64,000 bases of DNA from Candidatus Hydrogenedentota bacterium (GTDB taxonomy: Bacteria > UBA8481 > J006). Position numbers and translations under genes: made by a program. The notes beneath the pieces are model-generated. The model searched no databases. It was not told the DNA's origin and worked only from the letters and a program-made list of their open reading frames with translations. Position 1 is the first letter of the stretch. Each line of letters starts with the position of its first letter. The stretch spans positions 34,220 through 98,219 of the forward strand of contig RFFU01000032.1 in the NCBI GenBank assembly GCA_003697085.1, given 5' to 3'. Shown one piece after another: positions 36,843-45,607 of the stretch.

Positions 36843-39002
36843 TCACTTTTCGTTCCCTCTCGACAATCTTATCCACCATCGCCTCGATTCTATCAAGAGT
36901 TTCGATTTTTCAACGGGATTTTTTCGCGCACGAGACGAAACCAGATTTTGTCGCGGCGATAGACCCGTTTGGCCGTGGAACAATGATATCGCTAAACGGT
37001 CCATGATTTCGCGCACCTTCTCCATCAACAGACCGTTTCCGTTTTCCGTGTAGGAAGCAGCGTGCGAAGTTTTTCCGGCATTTCCCCCGGGGAAAAGTGC
37101 GTCCGTGTAATAGAGATGGTCCGCCAGTTGAAAGAGCGCCGCGGTGGTTCGAACGAGATCGCTGTCAGGATGCGGCAATGGATCGAGAATATACGTTTGT
37201 GTATCGTAGCGGAACGTCCGGTATCGCTTCCGTGCTGAGACCATGCCGACGTGATTATCGGCTCTCAAGAGAATCAAATCGTGATTATGTTGCATCGGCG
37301 CGAATCCCGAGTCCTGGGAAATCGAGAGCATGTCATTGCCGAAGAATGTGGAGCGGTATGTTCCGCCGAGCACTCCCATGATCGTCGGGGCAATATCCAT
37401 ATGAGAACCAATGACGCTCCGCACGGTTCCCGCTCCCTCCTTCCCGGGGAGAAGCATCAGGAAGGGAACGCGGTAAGATCGAAGGGGAAACGCCTGCGAT
37501 CCATAAACACGTGCCCCATGGTCGCCAAAAAAGACGAAGAGCGTGCGCGAATAATAATCTCTCTTTTTCATTTTCGCGAAGAACATCCCCAAGGCCCAGT
37601 CGGCGTATTTGACGGCATGGTTTTGAAGACGGTCCGCGGAAGGTTCCGGGATTCGTCCGTCCGGGTAGGTGAAGGGCTTATGATTCGAAACCGTCAATAT
37701 AGTCGTGAAGAACGGCCTGCCCGATTCTGCGATGGAATCGCAAACTTCAACGGCCTTTCGAAAAATGTCTTCATCCGCCACTCCCCAGGCCGTTACGAAA
37801 CTGGGGTTTGCAAAATCTTTTTGTTCTATGAAACGATCGTAACCGTTTTTCAAGGCAAAAGAACGCATTCCGTCGAAGATTCCCCTGCCGCCATACACGA
37901 ACGTATTGATATACCCTCGCTTCTTCAGCAGGCGCGCCAGTGTATAAACCCTGTTGGAGTGATCCCGCTTCAATATTGCTTCCGTCGGGATGGGGGGAAT
38001 CGAGGCCAGAGCCGCTTCCAGAGCCCGGGCCGTTCGATTCCCCGTGGGATGCCAGTGGTCGAAGAGAATCCCGTCTTTCGTCAAGGCCTGGAAATGGGGT
38101 GTCAAATTCCCCGTTCCGCCCAACCGTCCGATGAACGTGGAACCGAAGCTCTCATCGACAATCATAACGACATTGTAGTCGTGCCTTGGGCGTCCTGTTT
38201 TCACCCATCGATCGATCGGATTTCCAGAGTTGGAGACGTAGGCAGTGTCCGGAGCAGCGATAAGGCTTCGGACACGACGAACCGCTTCTTCCTTCGGAAT
38301 CGTGAGATAGAAACTCGGATAATCGAATCGCGCTGTCGCGGCGTAAGAGAAAAAACTATAGATTCCATTGGAGGCCGTCTCATTCGCCACTCGATTCGGC
38401 GTTTTCTCAATGTCCTCGAGTTGAAGTGTCTTACCAAAGAGAGCGGTGAGAAGAATCATCGCGGTCAAAACGCCGAGACGCGAAGCGAGGGAAAGCGGAA
38501 CGCGGCAGGAAGCAAGAAACGATCTTCTGAAGAACCAGAAAACCAGGACCGTCATGATCAGAACCGCAAGGCACACGGGAACAACAGGATAGGATTGCCA
38601 GATATTCGTGAAAACCTCGGTCGGGTAGATCAGGTATTCAAACGCGATGTAATTGAGTCGGGACTCGAACTCCTCGAAAAAGAAATACTCCAGCGGGCAA
38701 AGAAAAATCAGGAAATAGATTGCGGGGAAGAGCGTCCCATAGACACTCCAACGGAGAATCCAAGGAGGTTTTCTTCTTCCGGAGCAGAGTGTGGCGACGA
38801 AAAAATAGGGTATGCTCAGGCAGAGGCTGATAAAAAGGTCGAAACGAAGACCGGTAAAAAGGACGACAACGGCGTAGTAAGGAGTAAGTCCTTTCCATGA
38901 AACGAATTTCGCCATGAGAACCACTCGAAGAATGCTCGATAAGAAGAGGTAAAAACCCCCGAAGAGAATGGGAAGTCGAAAATGATTCCAAATTGGTTTC
39001 AT
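36843..39002 (-). CDS. LtaS-type membrane phosphoglycerol transferase/sulfatase-family protein
   Basis: 719 residues. About five transmembrane helices occupy residues 1-200, followed by an extracytoplasmic alkaline phosphatase-superfamily domain. That domain has VVMIVDESFGST (first metal site), the nucleophile region TGNRTARALEAAL (probable catalytic Thr), VSNHKPFTYPDG and FFGDHGARVYG (second metal site). The family includes lipoteichoic acid synthase and OpgB/MdoB phosphoglycerol transferases. In Gram-negatives it would decorate periplasmic glucans or another surface glycan. It is the first gene of the operon with PqqD, radical SAM, candidate precursor and PRMT, 5 bp before the PqqD start. 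A functional tie to the peptide is not obvious and is worth testing. Confidence 0.87.
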   Translation of the reverse strand: MKPIWNHFRLPILFGGFYLFLSSILRVVLMAKFVSWKGLTPYYAVVVLFTGLRFDLFISLCLSIPYFFVATLCSGRRKPPWILRWSVYGTLFPAIYFLIFLCPLEYFFFEEFESRLNYIAFEYLIYPTEVFTNIWQSYPVVPVCLAVLIMTVLVFWFFRRSFLASCRVPLSLASRLGVLTAMILLTALFGKTLQLEDIEKTPNRVANETASNGIYSFFSYAATARFDYPSFYLTIPKEEAVRRVRSLIAAPDTAYVSNSGNPIDRWVKTGRPRHDYNVVMIVDESFGSTFIGRLGGTGNLTPHFQALTKDGILFDHWHPTGNRTARALEAALASIPPIPTEAILKRDHSNRVYTLARLLKKRGYINTFVYGGRGIFDGMRSFALKNGYDRFIEQKDFANPSFVTAWGVADEDIFRKAVEVCDSIAESGRPFFTTILTVSNHKPFTYPDGRIPEPSADRLQNHAVKYADWALGMFFAKMKKRDYYSRTLFVFFGDHGARVYGSQAFPLRSYRVPFLMLLPGKEGAGTVRSVIGSHMDIAPTIMGVLGGTYRSTFFGNDMLSISQDSGFAPMQHNHDLILLRADNHVGMVSARKRYRTFRYDTQTYILDPLPHPDSDLVRTTAALFQLADHLYYTDALFPGGNAGKTSHAASYTENGNGLLMEKVREIMDRLAISLFHGQTGLSPRQNLVSSRARKNPVEKSKLLIESRRWWIRLSRGNEK

Positions 39003-39284
39003 AGGTATTTCCGTTGCCGTTGAAAAAATCGCACTGTGCTTATCTTATATTCTTTCGGTTCCTCGAGCAAGGAAAAGCCCCCTCACCAAAACGAAAAAAC
39101 AACTCGATCCAAAGCAGGACGTTTCGGGATTTCGAATCACGGATCATCGATCTTCCGCGCATGACCGCCGTAGGTTCCCCGAAGACATGGCGAAAAAATC
39201 ACCGGCGAGGTCCCACCTAAAATTTCCCGCTCATCTTTGAACATCGAGTTTTGAACTGGCGATTTGTTTTGGTTAAGACTTTTT

Positions 39285-39313
39285 CTGACAAGTTGCGCGG
39301 TATTCGGTACGAT
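39285..39313 (+). promoter_or_regulatory. Promoter of the UGM-like/FGGY-like operon
   Basis: -35 CTGACA (39285-39290), exactly 17 bp, -10 TACGAT (39308-39313). The predicted start near 39320 gives a 23-nt leader to the ATG at 39343. The remaining 39003-39284 gap, between divergent genes, holds an AT-rich TATAAG segment near 39050 that may serve the opposite operon. Confidence 0.45.
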
Positions 39314-39342
39314 TATCCTGCAGGTTTTGATCCGGAATCCTA

Positions 39343-40674
39343 ATGAAGAAGGGTGGAATGACGAGGAAAACCGTGGGCCAGAAGATGAAAATTCCGGTAC
39401 TGATCGCCGGAGCGGGGCTCAGTGGGCTTTGCGTTGCGCGAACTCTTCCCCGAGGTTCGTATCGAATCTTCGAGAAAGAAGAGACGCCCGGTGGGCTCTG
39501 CCGATCCTTTTGGAAAGACGGATACCGCTTTGACTACACCGGTCATCTTCTTCACCTCAAGGGAGAAACGCTCACATTTGTTGAAACGCTAATGGGGGAA
39601 AGACTCCGGGAATACAAGCGGCGAGCGGCGATTCACATCCTCGGCAGAAAGGTTCCCTATCCCTTTCAGGCGCACGTCGGATTTCTCCCGGCTTCCCTGC
39701 GGGAAGAATGTCTCGAAGGTTTTCAGCGCGTCTGTGGAAGAGAGGTCGAACGCGGAAACTTCGAGAGATGGAGCCGCAGTACGTTCGGCGACGGCATCCA
39801 TCGGCTTTTTATGAAACCGTACAATGAAAAACTCTATCGAACGCCGCTGTCCGAAATGACCGCGGACTGGTTGGGTTGGGTCCCGCGGCCGACGCGTCAG
39901 GAGATCGAGGCCGGAGGTCGCGGGGAGGAGGTTCCTTCCCTCGGCTACAATGCCGTCTTTCGATATCCCCTTGGCGGAATCGGAGTATTACCCGAAAAAC
40001 TCTCCGAAGGAATCGAGATCGAGACACGTTCCGTTCTCTTCCGGTTGGATCCGTCGTCCCGGACGGCCTGGATTCGAAAGGAAGAAACGAAAGAAGAAAT
40101 TGAAATTCGATACACTGTTCTCGTCTCCACGATTCCACTGCCGGATCTTTTGGCGATCAGCAGGAACATTCCGGATACCATCAGAGCGGATACGGAAAAA
40201 CTTCGTTCCGTCGGCGTCTATTGCTTGAACGTTGGAATAAGAGGGAGAACGGAGCCGTATCACTGGCTCTATTTTCCGGAGCAGGAATATCCTTTTTATC
40301 GTGTCGGGTTCTATCACAATTTCGCCGAGGACGGCGTCCCCGCGGGTTGCTCGGCGCTGTACATCGAAATTTCCTATCGCGACCGCGGCGAAATCAGGGG
40401 GGAATGTCACGAAGAGATCTTTGCCGGCCTCTTACGAGCGGGCATCATCGAAAAACGGGAGGCCGTCGAGGTGGTCGCCCCCTTGTATTTGGATTTTGCT
40501 TATGCCGTTCCCACCGCTTCCTCGACCCTGGCGGTCAAAAGAATCCGAGAGTACCTTTTGCAACGCGGCATCCGCACGATCGGTCGCTACGGCCGGTGGG
40601 CATACACGTCGATGGGCGAGGCCATCGGCGAGGGACTCCGCGAAGGCCAACGAATAAGGGAGGAGATTTTGTGA
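39343..40674 (+). CDS. FAD-dependent oxidoreductase, UDP-galactopyranose mutase-like
   Basis: A 443-residue flavoprotein. The N-terminal dinucleotide motif VLIAGAGLSGLC is followed by FEKEETPGGLC; a middle segment, FMKPYNEKLYRTPLSEM, and the RYPLGGIGVLPEKL segment are typical of UGM-like and protoporphyrinogen oxidase-like proteins in polysaccharide loci. The C-terminal IGRYGRWAYTSMGEAI closes the FAD site. It may interconvert or oxidise a nucleotide sugar, but conserved UGM substrate residues cannot be confirmed by eye. In-frame ATGs at 39358 and 39385 are alternative starts; 39358 has AAGG close upstream. The next gene overlaps its stop (GTGA). Confidence 0.8.
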   Translation: MKKGGMTRKTVGQKMKIPVLIAGAGLSGLCVARTLPRGSYRIFEKEETPGGLCRSFWKDGYRFDYTGHLLHLKGETLTFVETLMGERLREYKRRAAIHILGRKVPYPFQAHVGFLPASLREECLEGFQRVCGREVERGNFERWSRSTFGDGIHRLFMKPYNEKLYRTPLSEMTADWLGWVPRPTRQEIEAGGRGEEVPSLGYNAVFRYPLGGIGVLPEKLSEGIEIETRSVLFRLDPSSRTAWIRKEETKEEIEIRYTVLVSTIPLPDLLAISRNIPDTIRADTEKLRSVGVYCLNVGIRGRTEPYHWLYFPEQEYPFYRVGFYHNFAEDGVPAGCSALYIEISYRDRGEIRGECHEEIFAGLLRAGIIEKREAVEVVAPLYLDFAYAVPTASSTLAVKRIREYLLQRGIRTIGRYGRWAYTSMGEAIGEGLREGQRIREEIL

Positions 40675-41789
40675 AGGCCTATTGTGGTTTGGCTCTTTCC
40701 GACAGTGCGGCGATACAGATGATTCATCCCCGTGACGGCTCGATATGGTACCAGGTACACGAATTGCCGCGCGGCGCCGCGGGGGAACCGGAAGCGGTGA
40801 TGCGCGCGGTCGAGACGCTGTGGAAAAGTATTCCGGAGGCTTTACCGGAAGTGGCGGCGGTGGGGCTGGCCCTGGCTCCTCAATATCTTCCTTCGCCGGC
40901 AACGGACGGAACGGGAGACGATCCCGAAGAGAAGAAATGGGATTGGCTCGATCCGGGAAGATGGAGGCCTCTTTTCTCCCCGCGTCTGGCGGATCGTGAG
41001 GCGATTCGTCTCCTCCCCGAACTAACGGCGCTCTTTGCTCATTATCCGGCGGGACCGGACAAGGCTTTCGTCATCCTGGACGAATCCCCGCGATTTTATC
41101 TCGAAGTAGCCGGTCCGGCGGAATCGGAGGAAGAAGAGATACCCGAAAATTTCGAGCTCGCGGAGGCGATGAAGGAACCGGACCAAACGGCGGAAGAAGA
41201 GGAAGTTTCCCATTCGGAAACGGCATTCACGGAGGAAAGGGTGACCGTGCCTGACGCGCGATCCTCCCGGCCTCGAACGTATCTCTGGCGGGAGATTCCG
41301 CGGATCAATATCCCCGTCGAGATTCTTCTCCATCACTTTGGGATGTTCGAGGATCAACGAGATCTGGAAAGAAACGCCGCGTTGGTTCGGGATTCCCGCG
41401 GCGTCGGCTTCGTGATCGGGAAAGACGAGGTATCCGTTGTGGGAATTACTGAAGGCGTGCGGCGTCCGGAACTGGCCCGCGCCGCTTTGGAGGGAGTGGG
41501 TGCGTTACTGCGATCAGCCTTGGCGGACGTTGCGGGTGAGTTCGTCGTGAAGGAGATCTTCGCGGCGGGCCGGAGGCGGTGGGGGGAAGTAGGACTTCAG
41601 ATCGTGGCCGATCTCAATGGAATCGCCGTCGAAGCCTCGACGGTGCCCGGAGAGATTTCCCATGGCGCGGCCCTCTTGGCGGCGGAGAGTTTCGGAAAGG
41701 GATGGGAACGCCCGCGGCGACGACGTTTCGCTCCGGAAATGCCGTCCGCCCAACGCGAAGCCCTCTATGTGCGACACACGCAATCTTGA
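40671..41789 (+). CDS. Divergent FGGY-kinase-like protein, function unknown
   Basis: 372 residues from GTG at 40671, which overlaps the preceding stop (GTGA). The C-terminal third resembles an FGGY carbohydrate kinase C-domain: RRPELARAALEGVGALLRSAL, a degenerate AAGRRRWGEVGLQIVADLNGIAVEA in place of the usual GGGA...Q..AD motif, and GEISHGAALLAAESFGKG. The N-terminal half lacks a clear ATP/sugar-kinase signature (CGLALSDSAAIQM), and an acidic low-complexity linker rich in Glu separates the halves. It may be a pseudokinase or a new family. Neighbours are a UGM-like flavoprotein upstream and peptidoglycan recycling genes downstream; a sugar-sensing role is only a guess. Confidence 0.6.
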   Translation: MKAYCGLALSDSAAIQMIHPRDGSIWYQVHELPRGAAGEPEAVMRAVETLWKSIPEALPEVAAVGLALAPQYLPSPATDGTGDDPEEKKWDWLDPGRWRPLFSPRLADREAIRLLPELTALFAHYPAGPDKAFVILDESPRFYLEVAGPAESEEEEIPENFELAEAMKEPDQTAEEEEVSHSETAFTEERVTVPDARSSRPRTYLWREIPRINIPVEILLHHFGMFEDQRDLERNAALVRDSRGVGFVIGKDEVSVVGITEGVRRPELARAALEGVGALLRSALADVAGEFVVKEIFAAGRRRWGEVGLQIVADLNGIAVEASTVPGEISHGAALLAAESFGKGWERPRRRRFAPEMPSAQREALYVRHTQS

Positions 41790-41849
41790 AACCGAAATCA
41801 TCCTGGAAAACTCCCCCCGATAAAAATCTCACTCCATCTCCCTCCCCCA

Positions 41850-41970
41850 AGCATTGAATTTGGAATTTCGGTTCTCTGGTATTATTTGTGGGTTGTGGAT
41901 TCGCAAAAGTCGAAATTCAAATATCGAAAAAGAAATTTGAAGCACGAGTGTCGAAATCCAAAAGAAGTTC
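41850..41970. repeat. AT-rich dispersed intergenic repeat
   Basis: The 41790-42051 gap holds AT-rich sequence of the type that translates to EFRISDF-like peptides (GAATTTGGAATTTCGG, then GTCGAAATTCAAATATCG and GTCGAAATCC). A short related piece (GAATTCAGAATTTCGG) recurs at about 52653-52668 between two other genes. No coding potential beyond repeat-derived frames. Confidence 0.5.
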
Positions 41971-42051
41971 GCCAGGGAGGTACGCGCTCCTTTTCCTCTC
42001 GACCTTGTCATTCAGTCGTGGTATGAGAGGGAACGAAAGGGGCGGAAACGT

Positions 42052-43041
42052 ATGGAAAAGATGACTTTGGCCTCCAAGGAAGCAAAAAAAGAAAAACATC
42101 ACCGGCTTCGCGTTCACAAGTGCCGTCGCGGAGATCGATGGCGCGATCTCCTGACCGAACAACCGCTCGAGGCCAGCGCGCGGCTCGATCTCCTTCCCCC
42201 TCACGCCGTTTCCGCCTTGATCCTTCGAGAGGATTGCAAAGCGTTACGGGAAGTGCGGCATCGGATTCCCGAGATCGTTCAGGCCGCGCAGCTCTTCAGC
42301 GCATCCATCGTCAACGGCGGTAGGGTCTTTTACGTGGGAGCCGGAACATCGGGACGGATGGGTGTGATCGATGCGGCGGAGTTACCGCCGACGTTTGGAT
42401 TGCCTCCCACGGGAAAGGGGAGTGCAGTCGGTGTCATCGCTGGAGGAGCGCGGGCGTTACGAAGGAGCCAAGAAGGAGCGGAGGACGACGCGGAGGCCGG
42501 ACGGCGCGCGATTCGTTCGGCGAAACGGGGAGATCTCGTGATCGGTATCTCGGCTTCCTCGATGGCGACCTTCGTCCGCGCCGCCTTGGAAGAAGCGAAG
42601 GCCGGCGGCGCGGCGACAGCCCTGGTGACGATGAACCGCATTCGAAAGCCGCGCTTCGTGGATGTTCTGATCGCGGTCGAGGTCGGGCCGGAGGTAATAG
42701 CAGGATCGACTCGGATGAAATCCGGGTTGGTGACGAAAGCCATTCTCCACAATATCTCGACGACCGCGATGGTCTTGGCGAAGAAAATTTACGGGAATCG
42801 AATGGTGGACCTGCAGCCCTGGTGTGCGAAATTGAAAGCCCGAAGCGAACGGATTTTATGTGAAATCGGTGGGGTCGAGATCCGCCGGGCGCGGAGGCTC
42901 TTGAAGGAATCGGGGGGCAACGTAAAGGCGGCGCTCGTAATGGCGCGTCTCGGATGTGATAGGACCCGCGCTGAAGAAATCCTCGAAGAAGTCGGCGGCG
43001 ACCTGCGGTCCGCTTTGATGCGCCGCGAAAATCAAAGATGA
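42052..43041 (+). CDS. murQ: N-acetylmuramic acid 6-phosphate etherase
   Basis: A 329-residue SIS-domain lyase cleaving the lactyl ether of MurNAc-6-phosphate to GlcNAc-6-phosphate and lactate. MurQ signatures: LLTEQPLEASARLDLL, GGRVFYVGAGTSGRMGVIDAAELPPTF, the catalytic acid in GAEDD, GISAS, and EVIAGSTRMKSGLVTK. A basic N-terminal extension of about 30 residues (KKEKHHRLRVHKCRRGDRW) is unusual. ATG has AGGGG 9 nt upstream. First gene of a murQ-anmK-nagZ-symporter operon; the anmK start overlaps its stop (ATGA). Confidence 0.95.
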   Translation: MEKMTLASKEAKKEKHHRLRVHKCRRGDRWRDLLTEQPLEASARLDLLPPHAVSALILREDCKALREVRHRIPEIVQAAQLFSASIVNGGRVFYVGAGTSGRMGVIDAAELPPTFGLPPTGKGSAVGVIAGGARALRRSQEGAEDDAEAGRRAIRSAKRGDLVIGISASSMATFVRAALEEAKAGGAATALVTMNRIRKPRFVDVLIAVEVGPEVIAGSTRMKSGLVTKAILHNISTTAMVLAKKIYGNRMVDLQPWCAKLKARSERILCEIGGVEIRRARRLLKESGGNVKAALVMARLGCDRTRAEEILEEVGGDLRSALMRRENQR

Positions 43042-44135
43042 CTCTGGCCTTGGGAGTGCTTTCCGGAACGAGCCGAGACGGAATCGATGTCGGATTGGTT
43101 CGGATGACCTCGCGGGGGCCTCGCCTTCTCAAAGGAGCGACCGCTCGTTATTCCCGAAAGGTCCGAGACATGTTGCGTCGAATTCCCGATCTCTCGCTGG
43201 AAGAGACGGCCATTCTGGATCGAATGTTGGGATCCGATTTCTCCCGGGCCGTCGAACGCTTCCTTGTCCAAAATAAAATCCTCCGTTCGAAGATCGCCGT
43301 CATCGGCTATCACGGTCAGACGCTCTATCACCGCTCGCGCGTTACGACGGTTCAAGCCGGAGACCCCGCGCGCTTGGCGGCCGAAACGGGGATTCCGGTC
43401 GCGGCCGATTTTCGCCGAAGTGATATGGCCGTCGGCGGAGCCGGGGCGCCGCTTGCCCCCGTACTCGACCGCTGTCTCGTGCGTCTTAAGCCGTCTCTCT
43501 CCCGCGGAAGGACCTGCTTTCTCAACATCGGAGGAATAGCGAATGGAACGATATTGGAGGGTCAAACGATTCTCGCGGCCTATGATTTCGGTCCCGGGAA
43601 TGCACCTCTGGACGTCCTGGCAAACAATTTGTTGCGCCGGCCTTTCGATCACCGCGGTCGAAGGGCCCGGCGGGGGCGCATTCGAAAGAAGCATATCGAG
43701 CGTGCGATGGACCATCCCTATTTCCGCCGCCGCCCTCCGAAGAGTACGGGATTGGAGGAGTTCGGTTCTCTGTTCGTGAAGGTTCTCTTCGGAAAAGGCG
43801 ATCTCAAGAAACGGCTTCCGCCGGAAGACCTCCTGGCGACGATGACGGAGATCGTGGCTGCTTCGATCGCTCGGGAGTTGAAGCGCTTTCGAGTGAAAAC
43901 CACTTGGGTTTCGGGGGGCGGCGCGCACAACCAATTCTTGCTGGAACGCCTTCGCCTGCTGGCGAAAGAAGCGGAGATTCGAACTCTCGAGGAAGCCGGG
44001 ATGAGTGTCGATTTCAAGGAAGCGGTCCTCTTCGCCTATCTGGGTTATCTGCGATGGAAACGGCGCCGGGTGGATCTGCGTGGGATCACGGGCGCGCGCC
44101 GGCCGGCGCTTCTGGGAGGATTGTGGCTGCCGTGA
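43038..44135 (+). CDS. anmK: 1,6-anhydro-N-acetylmuramic acid kinase
   Basis: A 365-residue ASKHA kinase that opens and phosphorylates anhydro-MurNAc to MurNAc-6-phosphate, the MurQ substrate. Characteristic: GVLSGTSRDGIDVGLV near the N-terminus, IGYHGQTLYHR, FRRSDMAVGGAGAPLAPVLD, FLNIGGIANGT, and YDFGPGNAPLD. The C-terminal WVSGGGAHNQFLLERL is the adenosine motif. ATGA overlap with murQ, GTGA overlap with nagZ. Confidence 0.96.
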   Translation: MTLALGVLSGTSRDGIDVGLVRMTSRGPRLLKGATARYSRKVRDMLRRIPDLSLEETAILDRMLGSDFSRAVERFLVQNKILRSKIAVIGYHGQTLYHRSRVTTVQAGDPARLAAETGIPVAADFRRSDMAVGGAGAPLAPVLDRCLVRLKPSLSRGRTCFLNIGGIANGTILEGQTILAAYDFGPGNAPLDVLANNLLRRPFDHRGRRARRGRIRKKHIERAMDHPYFRRRPPKSTGLEEFGSLFVKVLFGKGDLKKRLPPEDLLATMTEIVAASIARELKRFRVKTTWVSGGGAHNQFLLERLRLLAKEAEIRTLEEAGMSVDFKEAVLFAYLGYLRWKRRRVDLRGITGARRPALLGGLWLP

Positions 44136-45607
44136 AGTATCCGGGACGATCCGATTTTCGTTGGGGAAGTTTTCCTTCCGAACCCGGGTATCGGATCATG
44201 CCGGCGGTTCGCCTGGAGAGGGAAGGGGCGGAGAAGGCGTTGGAGAGAGCGACGAACCTTTTGGAAACGGTTCATCCCTGCGGGTTCCTCGTTTTCGGAG
44301 GGACCTCCGTGATGGTGCGGCGCTTTACGGAAGCGGTTCAGAGAGAGGCCGCGTATCCGCTGATTTTCGCCGCGGATGTAGAGCGCGGAGCCGGGGAACA
44401 GTTTCGTCCCCTGACCGTTCTTCCGCCGCCGATGGCATTGGCTTCGGTTCAAGAGCCGGAGGCGGCGGCGGCCGAGGCGGGACGACTGACGGGAAGCGAA
44501 GCCTTGTCCGCCGGCATCAATCTTCTTTTTGCGCCGGTCTGTGACGTCAACTCGAACCCGAGAAATCCGATCATCAATGTAAGATCTTTTTCGGACGAGG
44601 GTAAGACAGTATCCTGTCTGGTGCGCCGGTGGATCGAATCGGCCCGCGCCACCGGAGCGGCGGTCTGCGCCAAACACTTTCCGGGTCATGGATCGACGGG
44701 AGGGGATTCTCATCTCGAGGTGGTACGCGCCACGGGGGGAAAACGCGCGGCCGCAGCGGCGCTCGGTCCGTTCCGCGCCGCGCTCGAGGCGGGAGCGGAT
44801 TGCGTGATGACCGCGCACATCATCGTCGATGCGTTCGATCCGGACTCTCCGGCGACCTTGTCTCGCCGAATCGTCACGGGGATTTTACGGGAAAAGATGG
44901 GATTCGACGGTGTCGTCGTGACGGACGCCCTGGGAATGGCGGGAACGGGGATGGACGAATATGCGGCGGCGTTGCGAGCCGCGGAGGCGGGATGCGATAT
45001 TCTTCTTTATCCTCGCGATCCAAAACGGCTTTCGCGGATGTTGGAGGAAAACACCGTCGGAGGGAACGAAAGCCTCCGGCGGATCGAGACATTGGCGCGG
45101 CATATTGCGGAAGCCACAGGTTACGGTTTCGTTCGGACCCTTTCCCTGGAGATGGTCATTCGCGTTTCCGGTGAAGTCTTTCGACCGGAAGAGGTTCGGA
45201 TTCTCAACGACGACGAGCGGGTAAACCTGAAACCTCTTCTCGAAGCGTTGGCGGAAAAAGGAATTTCGACAAGCGTCTTCAGGAAGGAGAACGCGGGTGT
45301 CGGCGAGGCAACCAGAGAAGGCGGCGGCGAGAAAACGGTCTCCGTGCTTACAGGATTTCCGGGGGCGTGGCGGGGACGGTTGGGCCCGGCGGAGGAACTT
45401 TTGAAGGAGGTCGCGCCGGAAGGCGGTCTCGTTGCCTTTGGTGATCCCTGGATTCTCGAACGGTTTCCGAAAGCCGCGTTTCGCCTTTCGGTGCCCACGT
45501 TGGCGCCGCCCGTGCAGCGCGCCGTGGCCGCGGTCTTGGTGGGAGATGCGGAACCGAAGGGTCGGCTTCCCGTGAAATTAAAAAGAAACGGGGAGGGAGA
45601 AGATTGA
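44132..45607 (+). CDS. nagZ: Beta-N-acetylglucosaminidase, glycoside hydrolase family 3 (NagZ-like)
   Basis: 491 residues from GTG at 44132. Residues about 20-340 form the GH3 barrel with CAKHFPGHGSTGGDSH, the NagZ mobile loop carrying the catalytic His/Asp pair, and VVTDALGMAGTG with the nucleophile Asp. A C-terminal domain of about 130 residues, absent from E. coli NagZ (341 aa), resembles the second GH3 domain of larger homologues. No signal peptide is visible, so it is probably cytoplasmic and cleaves GlcNAc-anhydroMurNAc. It would feed AnmK and then MurQ. Coupled on both sides (GTGA and TTGA). Confidence 0.92.
   Translation: MKYPGRSDFRWGSFPSEPGYRIMPAVRLEREGAEKALERATNLLETVHPCGFLVFGGTSVMVRRFTEAVQREAAYPLIFAADVERGAGEQFRPLTVLPPPMALASVQEPEAAAAEAGRLTGSEALSAGINLLFAPVCDVNSNPRNPIINVRSFSDEGKTVSCLVRRWIESARATGAAVCAKHFPGHGSTGGDSHLEVVRATGGKRAAAAALGPFRAALEAGADCVMTAHIIVDAFDPDSPATLSRRIVTGILREKMGFDGVVVTDALGMAGTGMDEYAAALRAAEAGCDILLYPRDPKRLSRMLEENTVGGNESLRRIETLARHIAEATGYGFVRTLSLEMVIRVSGEVFRPEEVRILNDDERVNLKPLLEALAEKGISTSVFRKENAGVGEATREGGGEKTVSVLTGFPGAWRGRLGPAEELLKEVAPEGGLVAFGDPWILERFPKAAFRLSVPTLAPPVQRAVAAVLVGDAEPKGRLPVKLKRNGEGED

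Noticed and set aside
32839..36879. Canonical lasso peptide cluster
   Set aside because: B2-like, PqqD-like and kinase genes are present, but there is no asparagine-synthetase-like cyclase, and the candidate core lacks Asp/Glu at ring positions 7-9 after a plausible Gly1.
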